From the NCBI GenBank assembly GCA_017561665.1, contig JAFZBQ010000035.1, positions 1-63,461 on the forward strand: a stretch of DNA of 63,461 nt. The letters are read 5' to 3'. The DNA comes from Bacteroidales bacterium (GTDB lineage Bacteria > Bacteroidota > Bacteroidia > Bacteroidales > UBA932). The notes under the pieces were generated by a model that saw only the letters and a program-made list of their open reading frames with translations, searched no databases and was not told the origin of the DNA. Positions 7,639 to 16,938 of this stretch are shown here, piece after piece. A program made the position numbers and the translations under genes. How positions within the stretch are numbered: position 1 is the stretch's first letter; every line of letters begins with the position of its first letter.

Positions 7639-8865
7639 ATGAGACCAGATATAGATATCAACGACTACGATTATCCCCTACCCGAAGAGCGGATTGCCAA
7701 GTTCCCTCTGGAACATCGTGATGATTCCAAACTTCTTGTAAATGTGGATGGTACGCCACGTGAGGCGCGGTTCAAGGATATTGCTCAGCTGCTCCCGGAA
7801 GGGTCTTTGATGGTATTCAACGAGACAAAGGTCATACCTGCCAGGCTCTTTTTCAAGCGTGATACCGGCGCCCTTATTGAGATATTCTGTCTTGAGCCAT
7901 ACGAACCGTCTGATTACCAGCTTTGTTTTGCTACCAACCGGACGTGTCGCTTTAAGTGTATGGTGGGCAATTTAAAGCGCTTTAAAGGGACAGTATCGTT
8001 GGTTACAGACCACTGCAACGCCTCCGATATGGCGCTTCTGGATGCCCTGGATCTGAAAGCGACAATGGTAGAGCGCCTGGACAATACTTGTATTGTGGAA
8101 TTCACCTGGCAAGGCGGCGACAGTTTCTCGCACGTTATGTCGCTCTGCGGCAATATGCCGATACCGCCCTATTTGAACCGTGATACCGTTGAGAGCGATT
8201 ATGAGCGGTATCAGACTACTTATGCCCGCTGGGAGGGCTCCGTGGCTGCTCCTACGGCCGGTTTGCACTTTACCCCTGAGGTGATGCAGAGCATCCGTGA
8301 TCGCAATGTAGATATAGATTATGTCACGCTTCACGTGGGCGCAGGCACGTTTCTGCCGGTAAAAAGCCGGAATGTGGCGGAACACAACATGCACAGCGAG
8401 CCGTTCGTGGTCACTAAAGCCTTTCTGATCAAACTCTCGGAGCGGCTGGAGAACGGGCGGGTGATAGCCGTCGGTACTACATCCACCCGCACTCTGGAAT
8501 CGCTCTATTACCTTGGCGTCCACTGTCTGGAGGGCGGTGAACCTGACGTCGTCAATCAGTGGGAGCCGTATCTCGATCAAGGTTATCAGTACACCGCAAA
8601 AGAGGCTGTAGATGCTCTTGTAAATTATTTGGAAAGCAATAAGATGGATAAACTCACCGCAAGGACAAGTTTAATTATTGTACCGGGCTTCCAATACCGT
8701 ATGGTAGAGTATCTGGTCACCAATTTCCATCAACCCAAGAGCACTTTGCTGCTGCTGATTGCGGCACTGGTTGGGGACGGCTGGCGCGATATGTATCGAT
8801 TTGCGCTGGATCACGGCTTCCGCTTCTTGAGTTATGGAGATTCTTCTCTGCTCAAGAGCCGTTAG
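7639..8865 (+). CDS. queA: S-adenosylmethionine:tRNA ribosyltransferase-isomerase
   Basis: 408-residue enzyme that transfers and isomerises the ribosyl part of SAM onto 7-aminomethyl-7-deazaguanine in tRNA, giving epoxyqueuosine at the wobble position. Family hallmarks are the N-terminal DYDYPLPEERIAKFPLEHRDDSKLL, VFNETKVIPARL, the central APTAGLHFTPEV followed by VTLHVGAGTFLPV, and TSTRTLE plus NFHQPKSTLL near the C-terminus. The start at 7639 (MRPDIDIND) was chosen because the -7 box at 7615-7622 lies between it and an earlier in-frame ATG at 7582. Cytoplasmic and monocistronic-looking. Confidence 0.93.
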   Translation: MRPDIDINDYDYPLPEERIAKFPLEHRDDSKLLVNVDGTPREARFKDIAQLLPEGSLMVFNETKVIPARLFFKRDTGALIEIFCLEPYEPSDYQLCFATNRTCRFKCMVGNLKRFKGTVSLVTDHCNASDMALLDALDLKATMVERLDNTCIVEFTWQGGDSFSHVMSLCGNMPIPPYLNRDTVESDYERYQTTYARWEGSVAAPTAGLHFTPEVMQSIRDRNVDIDYVTLHVGAGTFLPVKSRNVAEHNMHSEPFVVTKAFLIKLSERLENGRVIAVGTTSTRTLESLYYLGVHCLEGGEPDVVNQWEPYLDQGYQYTAKEAVDALVNYLESNKMDKLTARTSLIIVPGFQYRMVEYLVTNFHQPKSTLLLLIAALVGDGWRDMYRFALDHGFRFLSYGDSSLLKSR

Positions 8866-8928
8866 GCACTTTCTTTGTTAGAGTGACTTCCGTTATATTA
8901 GTGTAGAATTTTATATAAAAATATAAAA

Positions 8929-9606
8929 ATGTTAAGTTTTCTGGACAAATTGGCACTCAACAAGGGTCTGATGCTGCTGTTGTGTTCCATCTCACTGGCT
9001 CTGCTGCTGGCAGAACTGTGCGTTTCTGTAAAGCGCGGCAGGGTATATGCCCGCAAAGTGCTCACAACCCTCAGCCTGGCGATACTGATTGTGGCCGTCA
9101 CGGCCGGTATCGGCTATCTGCTGAGCCTGCTGCCTCTGGCCGGCATCGGTGCCAAAGTGGTGTTTTATGCCTTCCTGGCGCTGATTGTTGCCGCCGTCAT
9201 CGTTATTTATTGCGCCGGAGAGCGCAAGGCAGTGAGGGTGGCGACCGCCAATGCCCTTCGCAAGAGCGCGGCCCCGACGGCTGCCGTCCGCCACGCAAAA
9301 GGGTGGCTGTATGGCGCCGGCATCGTCCATATCATTGCTTCGGCGGTGGCACTGGCAATGGGCCGTCCCGATTATTATCTGGCGATGGTGCCGGTGGCAA
9401 TCGCCGCCGTGGCCGTCCTTCTTCAGGCCATTTTGCCAATCCGTGTCTGGTATGCTCTGGCCTTGGTTGCGATAATTGCTTTTGTGGTATTGGTATTTTG
9501 GAATGATATTATTTCGGCAAAAGTATTATCTTTGATAATTGTAGCACCGGCAACGGCGGCCGCAACTATGCTCGCCGCAGCTGCTTGTACGCTGACAGTC
9601 AAATAG
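8929..9606 (+). CDS. Conserved-looking hypothetical integral membrane protein
   Basis: 225 residues, not assigned to a named family. About six hydrophobic segments are visible (about 12-28, 44-65, 74-93, 126-145, 150-168 and 172-190, with a further hydrophobic stretch at the C-terminus). There is a basic loop around residues 95-120. The product is rich in Ala, Leu and Val. The stop codon is directly followed by the ATG of the acyltransferase gene (TAG-ATG), implying a shared transcript and perhaps a role in envelope lipid handling; that role is inference from context only. Confidence 0.7.
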   Translation: MLSFLDKLALNKGLMLLLCSISLALLLAELCVSVKRGRVYARKVLTTLSLAILIVAVTAGIGYLLSLLPLAGIGAKVVFYAFLALIVAAVIVIYCAGERKAVRVATANALRKSAAPTAAVRHAKGWLYGAGIVHIIASAVALAMGRPDYYLAMVPVAIAAVAVLLQAILPIRVWYALALVAIIAFVVLVFWNDIISAKVLSLIIVAPATAAATMLAAAACTLTVK

Positions 9607-10731
9607 ATGAGTGATATTTACGACGATATAAGACCATTTACCGATGCCGAGGCGGCGCGGGAGTTGCCCAAGTTGGCCGACAGTGCAATGGTTGTCAAGG
9701 CGGGTCGGTTCTTCTTTGCCGACAAGCCGGACGATTATCTGCCGTCGCTTATACGCAGCTGCCGTTCGGTGAACGATTTCCAGGAGAAGGTTGTCTCCCA
9801 GATTGTAGAGAGGGATTTGGAGCTTACCCACAGCCAGTTGAGCTACAGCGGGATAGAGAATCTGCTGGATGCCGATGGCAAGATGGGATGTTTTGTATTC
9901 CTGTCCACCCACAGGGATATTGTACTGGATCCCGCTTTCCTGGAGTTTGCCCTCTTCAAGAACGGTTTGCCGGAGAGCGAAATCGCCGCCGGTGACAATC
10001 TGTTGGCCAGCCGTGAGATAGAGATTGCGATGCGTTCCAACCGCATGATCACCGTGGTGCGCAGCGACAATCCGCGTGTGGTGTACGAATCGTCCAAGAA
10101 ACTCTCTTCTTATATCCGCGAGCGGGTTTCTTCAAAGCAACAGTCGGTGTGGATTTCACACCGCGGCGGCCGCACCAAGGACGGCAACGACCGCACCGAG
10201 CAGGGGCTTCTGAAGATGCTGGACATGAGCGGGAAGGGGAGTTTCCTCGAGAATTTCATGGAATTGAACATAGTGCCGGTCACCATATCTTATGAATATG
10301 AGACCTGCGGGGCCCTCAAGGCGCTGGAAACCCTCACAAAAGAGCGTCAGGGGTTCTATAAGAAGCAGCCCGGCGAGGATGTCAACAGCATGCTCCAGGG
10401 CTTCCTCCAGCACAAGGGCCGCATCCACGTCGACTTTGGCAAACCGCTTACAGAAGAGGAACTTTTGCAGGCTGACAGTGCACAACGTAATGATAAATTC
10501 CGTATATTAGCAAATATTCTGGACCAAAAGCTCAAGGCTTCGTTCCATCTGTGGCCCACAAATTATGCGGCCGCCGATATGGTAACGGGCCGCAGCGACT
10601 ATCTGCAGCAGGGGTTATATACCGCAGAGGACCGGGAGAGGCTGGAGACGCGGCTGCGCAAGGAGAGCGAGGGGATGCCGCCGGAGATTTATTCCAGGAT
10701 GGTTAAACTTTATGCAGCGCACATAATCTAA
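9607..10731 (+). CDS. Glycerophospholipid acyltransferase (PlsB/PlsC-like)
   Basis: 374 residues. The acyltransferase block I is STHRDIVLDP (His102 and Asp108, a variant of the HxxxxD motif). A block III-like WISHRGGRTKDG and block IV PVTISYEYE follow at the expected distances. Such enzymes acylate glycerol-3-phosphate or lysophosphatidate. Bacteroidota carry several divergent copies, so the exact substrate cannot be told. No signal peptide is present; attachment to the inner face of the cytoplasmic membrane is likely. It is immediately downstream of a membrane protein gene and probably co-transcribed with it. Confidence 0.78.
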   Translation: MSDIYDDIRPFTDAEAARELPKLADSAMVVKAGRFFFADKPDDYLPSLIRSCRSVNDFQEKVVSQIVERDLELTHSQLSYSGIENLLDADGKMGCFVFLSTHRDIVLDPAFLEFALFKNGLPESEIAAGDNLLASREIEIAMRSNRMITVVRSDNPRVVYESSKKLSSYIRERVSSKQQSVWISHRGGRTKDGNDRTEQGLLKMLDMSGKGSFLENFMELNIVPVTISYEYETCGALKALETLTKERQGFYKKQPGEDVNSMLQGFLQHKGRIHVDFGKPLTEEELLQADSAQRNDKFRILANILDQKLKASFHLWPTNYAAADMVTGRSDYLQQGLYTAEDRERLETRLRKESEGMPPEIYSRMVKLYAAHII

Positions 10732-10773
10732 CTCATTAAATAGGAACATTACTAACAACTAATTTTTAAAGAA

Positions 10774-11466
10774 ATGAAAAAACTCGTATTGCTTTTTGCT
10801 TGCGCAACTATGGTTCTCACAAGCTGCGGTCCCTGGTCAAACCTGGCTAAGGGTTCTGCTATCGGCGGTGGCTCCGGTGCAGCTGTCGGTGCAGGTGTAG
10901 GCGCACTCGTAGGTAAGGACGCTAAATCTGCAGCTATCGGTGCAGCTATCGGTACTATCATCGGTACCGGCGTAGGTGCCATCATCGGCGACCGCATGGA
11001 CAAGAAAGCTGAGGAGCTCGCAGCTCTCGAAGGTGCAACCGTAGAGACTGTTACCGACGTCAATAACCTGACTGCCGTCAAGGTTACCTTCGACAACGGC
11101 ATCCTCTTCGACTTCAACAAGTCAACACTCAGCGAAGCTGCAAAGAAATCCCTCAAGGAGTTTGCAGATTCTATGACTGACATGCCCGAGACCAACATCA
11201 CCATTTGGGGCCACACCGACAACATCGGTACCGAGGCTGCAAATGAGAAGGTTTCACTGGCACGTGCAAACGCTGTAAAGGACTTCCTCGCAAGCCAGGG
11301 TATCGCTGCAGAGCGCATGCTCTCCGAGGGTAAATCCTTCAACATGCCTGTAGCAACCAACGATACCAAAGAGGGTCGTGCACAGAACCGCCGCGTGGAG
11401 GTTTACATCTCCGCTAACGAGGCTATGATTGCAGAGGCAGCAGCAGAGGCAGAGGCAGCTAACTAA
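10774..11466 (+). CDS. OmpA-family peptidoglycan-associated lipoprotein
   Basis: 230 residues. A lipoprotein signal ends in LTSC (Cys18). A glycine-zipper segment follows (about 28-75, many GxxxG such as AIGAAIGTIIGTGVG). Then comes a C-terminal OmpA peptidoglycan-binding domain with VTFDNGILFDFNKSTL, WGHTDNIG and NEKVSLARANAVKDFL, plus a C-terminal Ala/Glu tail. It likely anchors the outer membrane to peptidoglycan. Codon use is noticeably more uniform than in the neighbours (GCT, GCA, GGT), as expected of a highly expressed gene. A strong terminator follows directly. Confidence 0.92.
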   Translation: MKKLVLLFACATMVLTSCGPWSNLAKGSAIGGGSGAAVGAGVGALVGKDAKSAAIGAAIGTIIGTGVGAIIGDRMDKKAEELAALEGATVETVTDVNNLTAVKVTFDNGILFDFNKSTLSEAAKKSLKEFADSMTDMPETNITIWGHTDNIGTEAANEKVSLARANAVKDFLASQGIAAERMLSEGKSFNMPVATNDTKEGRAQNRRVEVYISANEAMIAEAAAEAEAAN

Positions 11467-11483
11467 TTGTTGCTTCTCCATAC

Positions 11484-11514
11484 GAAAAGGGCAGCTTTCG
11501 GGCTGCCTTTTTTT
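11484..11514 (+). terminator. Rho-independent terminator after the OmpA lipoprotein gene
   Basis: GGCAGC (11490-11495) pairs with GCTGCC (11502-11507) around a 6-nt loop and is followed by seven T; A residues on the 5' side can extend the stem with the T run. It lies 20-30 nt after the stop codon. Confidence 0.85.
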
Positions 11515-11515
11515 G

Positions 11516-11523
11516 TATCTTTG
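11516..11523 (+). promoter_or_regulatory. -7 promoter box of the TSCPD gene
   Basis: TATCTTTG is an exact TAnnTTTG match, just beyond the preceding terminator and only 4 nt before the ATG at 11528. Transcription should begin at about the start codon, suggesting a leaderless mRNA. Confidence 0.6.
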
Positions 11524-11527
11524 CGAT

Positions 11528-11818
11528 ATGTTTGATGTTACACTTATTTCCGACACGACTGTCGACGGCATCCGCAGGGCCTCTTTTCTCACCTGCGGCA
11601 TCGTCTGCTCGGAGCAGATAGATATCGAGCTCGAAGGCGATATTATCCGCGATATACGGTATATCAAAGGCTGCCACGGCAATACGCAGGGGGTGGCTTC
11701 GCTGTGCCGTGGAATGAAGGCAGAAGATGTGATTGCCCGCCTGGACGGCATAAACTGCCACGGCCGCGGCACCAGCTGCCCCGACCAGCTCGCCCGAGCC
11801 CTGAAGAAATTACTTTAA
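11528..11818 (+). CDS. TSCPD domain-containing protein
   Basis: 96-residue protein made only of a TSCPD domain (cysteines in FLTCGIVCSEQ, GCHGNTQG, INCHGRGTSCPDQL). The domain is otherwise found at the C-terminus of B12-dependent ribonucleotide reductases and as small stand-alone proteins of unknown role; metal binding by the cysteines is plausible. The start at 11528 was chosen because the longer open frame begins inside the OmpA gene and the promoter box ends at 11523. Its last 9 nt overlap the tail of the convergent amidase gene. Confidence 0.82.
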   Translation: MFDVTLISDTTVDGIRRASFLTCGIVCSEQIDIELEGDIIRDIRYIKGCHGNTQGVASLCRGMKAEDVIARLDGINCHGRGTSCPDQLARALKKLL

Positions 11819-14800
11819 GAAGTCAAGGGCTTCTTTCATGAGGTAGTTGAGTTCTTCCTGGGTGGAGAGGGTTTCGAGGGGGAAGCCTATGGCGAGGGAG
11901 CGGTAGTCCTTGCCTTTGTAGGCGACGGCGGCACCGATGCCGCTGTCATCGTATTTAAGCACCGTATAAGCCCCTTTCTGGGCCGTGAAGCCATCTGGAC
12001 TCTCTACCCAGTATCTCCAGGAATTAGGGCCCGTAAACAGGTTGTATTTGCGTGTAGAGGAAAACTTGTACGGACTCTGTGCTCCGCGGACAACTCCGTT
12101 GCCGCCGCCCTTGTTGGTAATCCAGTCGACCTTGAGGATTTCCTCCGTGAATTTGCGCTCCGGTTCCAGCTCGTTCTTGGCGGTGGCGGCATCTATTTCG
12201 AAATCGTAGATGCGGTCGCGGCAGTCGCTGGCGATGTAGGCGCCGGAGACAAGCAGGCCGCCGCCGTTCTTTACAAAGGCGGTGATTGCATCACGCATCG
12301 GGGCGGGGAATACGCTGTAGACGATCTTGCCGCCGGTGGGGGTACGGACCTCCTTGCCGCAGATCACATCGCACAGCCGGCAGCGTTTAAGCGACACCTT
12401 GCCGTCCAGCACCGCCTGCCGCGATACCGACGTGAAACTCATTCCCGCCTGCATTATGGCTGCGCCGTGGATCAGCGGATAGTCAAAGGTGTTGCCCGCC
12501 AGTGCCTGGTCTTCCCAGCTGCCGTAGCTGGCGCCGAAAGAAGATGGCTCGGTGGTGAGCCAGCTTGCATTGCGGCGGAACTCGAATTGCTCGCCGGTGA
12601 AGGCGATGTCGCGGATGTAGGGCACACCGGCGTCGATAATGTTCATGAAGCCGGCGAAAGTGGTGTCGGGGCTGGCAAACGATGCCGGGGCGGCGAGGCG
12701 GTCAAAATTGTTGACCACCATTACGTCGGCCATAGTGGCGCCGGGCATCAGTCCCGCAGAGAGAATCTCGGAGCAGAGGCTTTCGCCGCCTTCGTTTATG
12801 GCTGCCACCTTGAAGCTGTATATCTTGCCGGTTTCCATCTTCATTGAGAAGCTGTTGGAGTCGGTGCGGGTGCCGTTGTCAAAGCCGTCCAGCCCCGCTT
12901 CCGGTTCGCCGCGGAAACTGCCCACGGAAGAGGGGTCGCTGATGCGCGTATAAACAATGTAGCCGTCGGGGCCGGCGCTCTCTTCCAGCGGGTCCACCGT
13001 CGGCTCCCAGGTCAGGCGGGCGGTGCCGCGGTCGATATCTATCGCCATGGAATTCACCGGCAGCGGCTGAACCACATAGTCGGTGTCGTTTATCCACGCC
13101 AGGAACTTGAGCATTCCCTTGTAGACGGCGCGGGATACCACGAATTTGAAGTTGGGGTCGTGGCCGTAGCGCATGTCGGCGAAATTCTGATGGGAGAGGA
13201 GTTCCAGAAGCATGGCCGGCACATAGGGGACGCGGCTTTCGTAGTACGATTTGTCCCAGATGCCGCGGCGGCTCCAAGAAGGCTCCATAGTGGCGCGGAT
13301 GTCGCCCACCACCTGGCTCTGGATTATGTCGGCGTATTCACGGCCTATGTTCCTGTCGCCGCCGGAGGGGTATTTCTCCTTGCCGTCGCTGGTCTTGGTG
13401 TAGATGGAGAGCGTACCGACTATCGAATCGGTGCTGGTGATGCCGGCGTCGGTGTGGAAGGCGAAGGAGAGGTCCACCGGAATCTTGTAGCCGGGGAGTT
13501 TTGGGGCGCGGGGTGACCCGCCAAGCAGGGCGTTGACCCAAAGGGCACGGCTGCGATAATCGTCGGTATAGTCGTCCAGAAACTTGGTGGTGGAGTAAAT
13601 TGTGTCGTTCATTCCGGCCCACTGCAGCCAGGTACGGGAGCCTTCGCACCAGCGGGGATAGCCGCTCAGTTCGCTGCGCACCTCGAACTCGCTCTTGCGG
13701 GGGCGTCCGTTCTCGTCGGTGGGATAGGGGCTGCGGGAGACGTTTCCCATTCCGCCGCCGAACTTGACTGCATCTGCGCTGACGGTTTCGCCGCTGTGGC
13801 CGGTGCAGTTGGTAAGGGTCACTCCCTGGCCGTCGGCGCCGCGCTTGAAGCCGAAAGTGCCGAGGTAGATCCAGGTGCCGCCGCCCATCGTCTGGTTGAC
13901 CTTGAAGAGGGTTTTGCCGCCGTTGTGGATCACGGTGTATTGGGCGCCGGAGGTGCTTTCCGGCAGAGTCTGATACGATACGTAAACTGCATATTCGCCG
14001 TCATTCTCTATCTCGGGTTCCCATTTTGCGGTGCTCTCTTCCTTTGGATCACATACCGATTCCACCTGGCGGGCGGTGCCTTCCAGGAAGGGGTTTTCCC
14101 CTTCGTGATAGACGTCACGGGTGTTGGCGAAGCCCTTTTGCTTGCTGTCGTGCCAGCTCTTGTCGCCGTTGGCTTCGCTGTAGGTGCCGTCGCGGGGGTT
14201 GGTGTCGCGGTCCACTATGAGTTCCACCTTCTGGATGTCACGCTCGCGGGGCATCATCACCACGGCGCCGGCATTCTCCAGCATCGGCACCAGGAATGGC
14301 AGCACGAAACTCTGGGTGAAGAGGTCTTCGCAGGTCTGAAACAGTCGAGGCCGCTGCCATTTCCAGCAGTACTTGGTCTGGTCGTAGTAGAGGCCGTGGC
14401 TCTGCCAGAGGGCGATATGGCGGCCTTCCAGGCCTTTTGGCGCCTCAAGATTGCGGGAGATATTCCTGACCAGCGGCGTTTCCGATTTGGAGTTGCGGTT
14501 GCTCTTGCCCACGGCGTCGGGGGCACGGCCGGCGGCGTAGCGGCTCACCAGGCTCTTCAGCGGGGTGCCGTTGGAATAGGCTTCGAAGTTGTTTTTATAG
14601 TCGGCGTATTTGGCCGGCATCTTGCTGCGGATGGCCGAGTTTATCTTCTCCAGGTCTTCTTCGCGCAGCATCCGGTCGCTTATATATCGCGAAAAGTTTA
14701 TCTGCAGTTTGTTGCCCTTGATCTCCACGTTGTCTATGGTCAGGCGCCCTTTCATGGTGCTGTTGCCGTCTATGCGCTTGACGATTTCGTTGCACATAGG

Positions 14801-14896
14801 GGCGAACATTTCCTGGAGTTCTTTCTTGGTCTGGGCATTGGCGACGCCGCCAAGCAGCATCAGCGCCAGTATCAATAATGCAGATAACCGTTTCAT
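11810..14896 (-). CDS. Secreted N-acetylmuramoyl-L-alanine amidase-like protein with golvesin-type and FnIII domains
   Basis: 1028 residues with a signal peptide (cleavage after about ANA, residue 21). An amidase_3-like core is suggested by IALWQSHGLYYD (about residue 165), SFAFHTDAGIT and PAMLLELLSHQNFAD. Inserted in it (about 275-380) is a golvesin/xanthan lyase-type beta domain (YAVYVSYQTL, GTWIYLGTFGFKRG, VSADAVKFGGG). A fibronectin type III domain (about 605-715) and a C-terminal amidotransferase-fold-like domain (VKNGGGLLVSGAYIASD) follow. Homologues are often labelled xanthan lyase; peptidoglycan hydrolysis is the better guess from the core. It is the last gene of the ligA cluster; its ATG directly follows the ispG stop. 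Confidence 0.75.
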   Translation of the reverse strand: MKRLSALLILALMLLGGVANAQTKKELQEMFAPMCNEIVKRIDGNSTMKGRLTIDNVEIKGNKLQINFSRYISDRMLREEDLEKINSAIRSKMPAKYADYKNNFEAYSNGTPLKSLVSRYAAGRAPDAVGKSNRNSKSETPLVRNISRNLEAPKGLEGRHIALWQSHGLYYDQTKYCWKWQRPRLFQTCEDLFTQSFVLPFLVPMLENAGAVVMMPRERDIQKVELIVDRDTNPRDGTYSEANGDKSWHDSKQKGFANTRDVYHEGENPFLEGTARQVESVCDPKEESTAKWEPEIENDGEYAVYVSYQTLPESTSGAQYTVIHNGGKTLFKVNQTMGGGTWIYLGTFGFKRGADGQGVTLTNCTGHSGETVSADAVKFGGGMGNVSRSPYPTDENGRPRKSEFEVRSELSGYPRWCEGSRTWLQWAGMNDTIYSTTKFLDDYTDDYRSRALWVNALLGGSPRAPKLPGYKIPVDLSFAFHTDAGITSTDSIVGTLSIYTKTSDGKEKYPSGGDRNIGREYADIIQSQVVGDIRATMEPSWSRRGIWDKSYYESRVPYVPAMLLELLSHQNFADMRYGHDPNFKFVVSRAVYKGMLKFLAWINDTDYVVQPLPVNSMAIDIDRGTARLTWEPTVDPLEESAGPDGYIVYTRISDPSSVGSFRGEPEAGLDGFDNGTRTDSNSFSMKMETGKIYSFKVAAINEGGESLCSEILSAGLMPGATMADVMVVNNFDRLAAPASFASPDTTFAGFMNIIDAGVPYIRDIAFTGEQFEFRRNASWLTTEPSSFGASYGSWEDQALAGNTFDYPLIHGAAIMQAGMSFTSVSRQAVLDGKVSLKRCRLCDVICGKEVRTPTGGKIVYSVFPAPMRDAITAFVKNGGGLLVSGAYIASDCRDRIYDFEIDAATAKNELEPERKFTEEILKVDWITNKGGGNGVVRGAQSPYKFSSTRKYNLFTGPNSWRYWVESPDGFTAQKGAYTVLKYDDSGIGAAVAYKGKDYRSLAIGFPLETLSTQEELNYLMKEALDFLK

Positions 14897-16189
14897 CTAT
14901 ATGTTGTTGCGAATAAGTTCCACTAGGCGTTCCACTCCCTGCTCCTGCGGTATGCCGCGCATCACCGGTTCGGAGCCCTTGTATAGGGTGACCTTGCCGC
15001 CGCCTTCGCCTACGTAGCCGAAGTCGGCGTCGGCCATCTCGCCCGGGCCGTTGACTATGCAGCCCATCACGGCGATTTTGACGCCGGCGAATTCTTTGGT
15101 GGCCTCCATAACCTCCTTAAGAAGGTTCTGGATGTTATAGAGGGTGCGGCCGCAGCCGGGGCAGGCGATGTATTCGGGTTTGGTGAAGCGCCGCCGGCAG
15201 GCCTGCATCAAATCGTCTTTGAAGGAGTCTATCTCTTCTGACGGCAGTTCGCGGCCGGCGACGGTGGCCTTGAGGGTAAAGTCGTCTATACGTCCGTCCA
15301 GCAAGGCGGGACCTATCATATATGATGCCTTTACCAGAAAATCTTCCCGGTCGGAGGCATCTATGGTAAAGTCGGTGGTGCCTTCGGGGGCCTTGATGCC
15401 CGCCAGGTCGCGGAGTTTCTGAGCCACAGGCACTTCGTTCACGGGGTTCTCAGTAAGCGAGACGCGGATGGTGTCGCCGATGCCTTCACTCAGCAGGGTG
15501 CCGATTCCCACCGCCGATTTGATGCGGCCGGTGTCGCCCGCGCCCGCCTCGGTGACTCCCAGATGGAGCGGGAATACCAGGCCCAACTCATCTTCCATGG
15601 TGCGGCGCAGCAGCCGGTATGCATCGGCCATCACCTTGGTGTTGCTGGCTTTCAGGGAGACGGTTACATTGTAGAATTCCTTGTCTACGCACACCTGCAG
15701 CCATTCCATCACGGCGCGGACCATCCCCAGCGGGGTGTCGCCGTACTGCGAGGTGATTCGTTCTCCCAGCGAGCCATGGTTGAGGCCGATGCGGATGGCG
15801 GTGCCATTTGACCGGCATATATCCAGCAATTCGGCAAACTTTGCCATAGCCACCGCGTGGTCCTTGGAGAAGTTGCCGGGGTTGATACGGACTTTCTCGG
15901 CCACCTGCGCCGCAGCCAGGGCTGCATCGGCATTGAAGTGGATGTCGGCCACAAGGGGAGTGGCGATGCCTTCTGAACGCAGCCGGTCCTTGATCCGGGC
16001 CAGGGCCTCGACCTGCCTCGGACCCTGTGTGGTAAGGCGGATGATATCGCAGCCGGCGGCTGCAAGGTCGCGGCACTGCGCCACGCTGCGTTCAATATCC
16101 AAGGTGTCGGTGTCGCACATCGACTGCACCGCGATGGGGTGGCCGTGGCCGATGACAACGCCGCCTATGTTGCAACTTAGGTATTTCAT
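14897..16189 (-). CDS. ispG: 4-hydroxy-3-methylbut-2-en-1-yl diphosphate synthase, compact form
   Basis: 430-residue [4Fe-4S] enzyme of the MEP isoprenoid pathway, converting MEcPP to HMBPP. The N-terminal TIM barrel shows VQSMCDTDT, PLVADIHFN, VRINPGNF and GLNHGSLGER. The cluster cysteines are C343, C346 (IACPGCGRT) and C377 (MGCIVNGPGEMADADFGYVG). Bacteroidota IspG proteins are usually about 600 residues because of a large middle domain. Here only about 110 residues separate the barrel from CPGCGRT, so the insert is much reduced. ATG 16189 overlaps the previous stop by one base (TGATG); the longer open frame to 16297 runs back into that gene. Confidence 0.93.
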   Translation of the reverse strand: MKYLSCNIGGVVIGHGHPIAVQSMCDTDTLDIERSVAQCRDLAAAGCDIIRLTTQGPRQVEALARIKDRLRSEGIATPLVADIHFNADAALAAAQVAEKVRINPGNFSKDHAVAMAKFAELLDICRSNGTAIRIGLNHGSLGERITSQYGDTPLGMVRAVMEWLQVCVDKEFYNVTVSLKASNTKVMADAYRLLRRTMEDELGLVFPLHLGVTEAGAGDTGRIKSAVGIGTLLSEGIGDTIRVSLTENPVNEVPVAQKLRDLAGIKAPEGTTDFTIDASDREDFLVKASYMIGPALLDGRIDDFTLKATVAGRELPSEEIDSFKDDLMQACRRRFTKPEYIACPGCGRTLYNIQNLLKEVMEATKEFAGVKIAVMGCIVNGPGEMADADFGYVGEGGGKVTLYKGSEPVMRGIPQEQGVERLVELIRNNI

Positions 16190-16938
16190 CAGAATTTGTA
16201 ATAAAGGGTTCCGCTGAGCATAAATACCCGGGGGTATGAGAAGAACCAGTATTCGTCGCTGTAGTAGAAGGTGTGGAAGTAGCTGCTCAGGCCCCACTTG
16301 TAGTTGAGTTCTGCGTGGAATTCAAACGGGCCGAACATCACGCCGGCTCCGCCGCCGAATATAAGGCCGTAGTCAAACCGGTTGTCGTAGTAGCGCCATT
16401 CGCTGTTCTCCCGGTCGTTCCAGAGCCGGTAGCCTGCGTACGGTCCTGCGTTGGCAAAGATGCGAAAGGCAGAGAAGTTGAACCGGAAGTTGGCCAGGAA
16501 ATCGACCTCCGCCACGGTATATTTTGTGTCGGGTATGTATTCAGCCGTAAAGCCCTCGTGGTTGAGGCGGGCCATTATCTGGGTGCCGAAGTTGTCCATC
16601 ATATCCCACAGGTCGTTGTAGTAGGTGTATACGACGCCGTAGTTGTTCAGGCACATCACCTTGCCTGGCAGTACGTCAGGCGAGAAGTGGGCCGATGCCA
16701 GGTTGACGCCGTAGCGGACGCCTATCATGTGGGTGCTGTGGTATTTCTTGAGGGGCTTTACTCTGACGTCCTGTGCCAGGACATCCTCTCCCGTGGGGAG
16801 TTCGGCATTATAGTCGGGGATGGTGAACACGGTGTCAAGGGCAGACTCCTTACGTTCGTCTCCCTTTTCGGGGTCCTGCGCCCGCATCCCGAAGGTTGCG
16901 GCGGCCATCAGCATTATTATGAGTATCGCTCTTTTCAT
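16189..16938 (-). CDS. Outer membrane beta-barrel protein (PorT-like)
   Basis: 249 residues with a signal peptide ending near MRAQ. The rest has alternating amphipathic strands rich in Tyr/Trp/Phe (MIGVRYGVNLASAHF, YGLIFGGGAGVMFGPFEFHAEL) and a terminal aromatic residue (LSGTLYYKF), typical of small outer membrane barrels. The function is unknown. It is coupled to both neighbours by one-base TGATG overlaps, between an Ig-like lipoprotein gene and ispG, which points to co-translation with envelope genes. Confidence 0.75.
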   Translation of the reverse strand: MKRAILIIMLMAAATFGMRAQDPEKGDERKESALDTVFTIPDYNAELPTGEDVLAQDVRVKPLKKYHSTHMIGVRYGVNLASAHFSPDVLPGKVMCLNNYGVVYTYYNDLWDMMDNFGTQIMARLNHEGFTAEYIPDTKYTVAEVDFLANFRFNFSAFRIFANAGPYAGYRLWNDRENSEWRYYDNRFDYGLIFGGGAGVMFGPFEFHAELNYKWGLSSYFHTFYYSDEYWFFSYPRVFMLSGTLYYKF

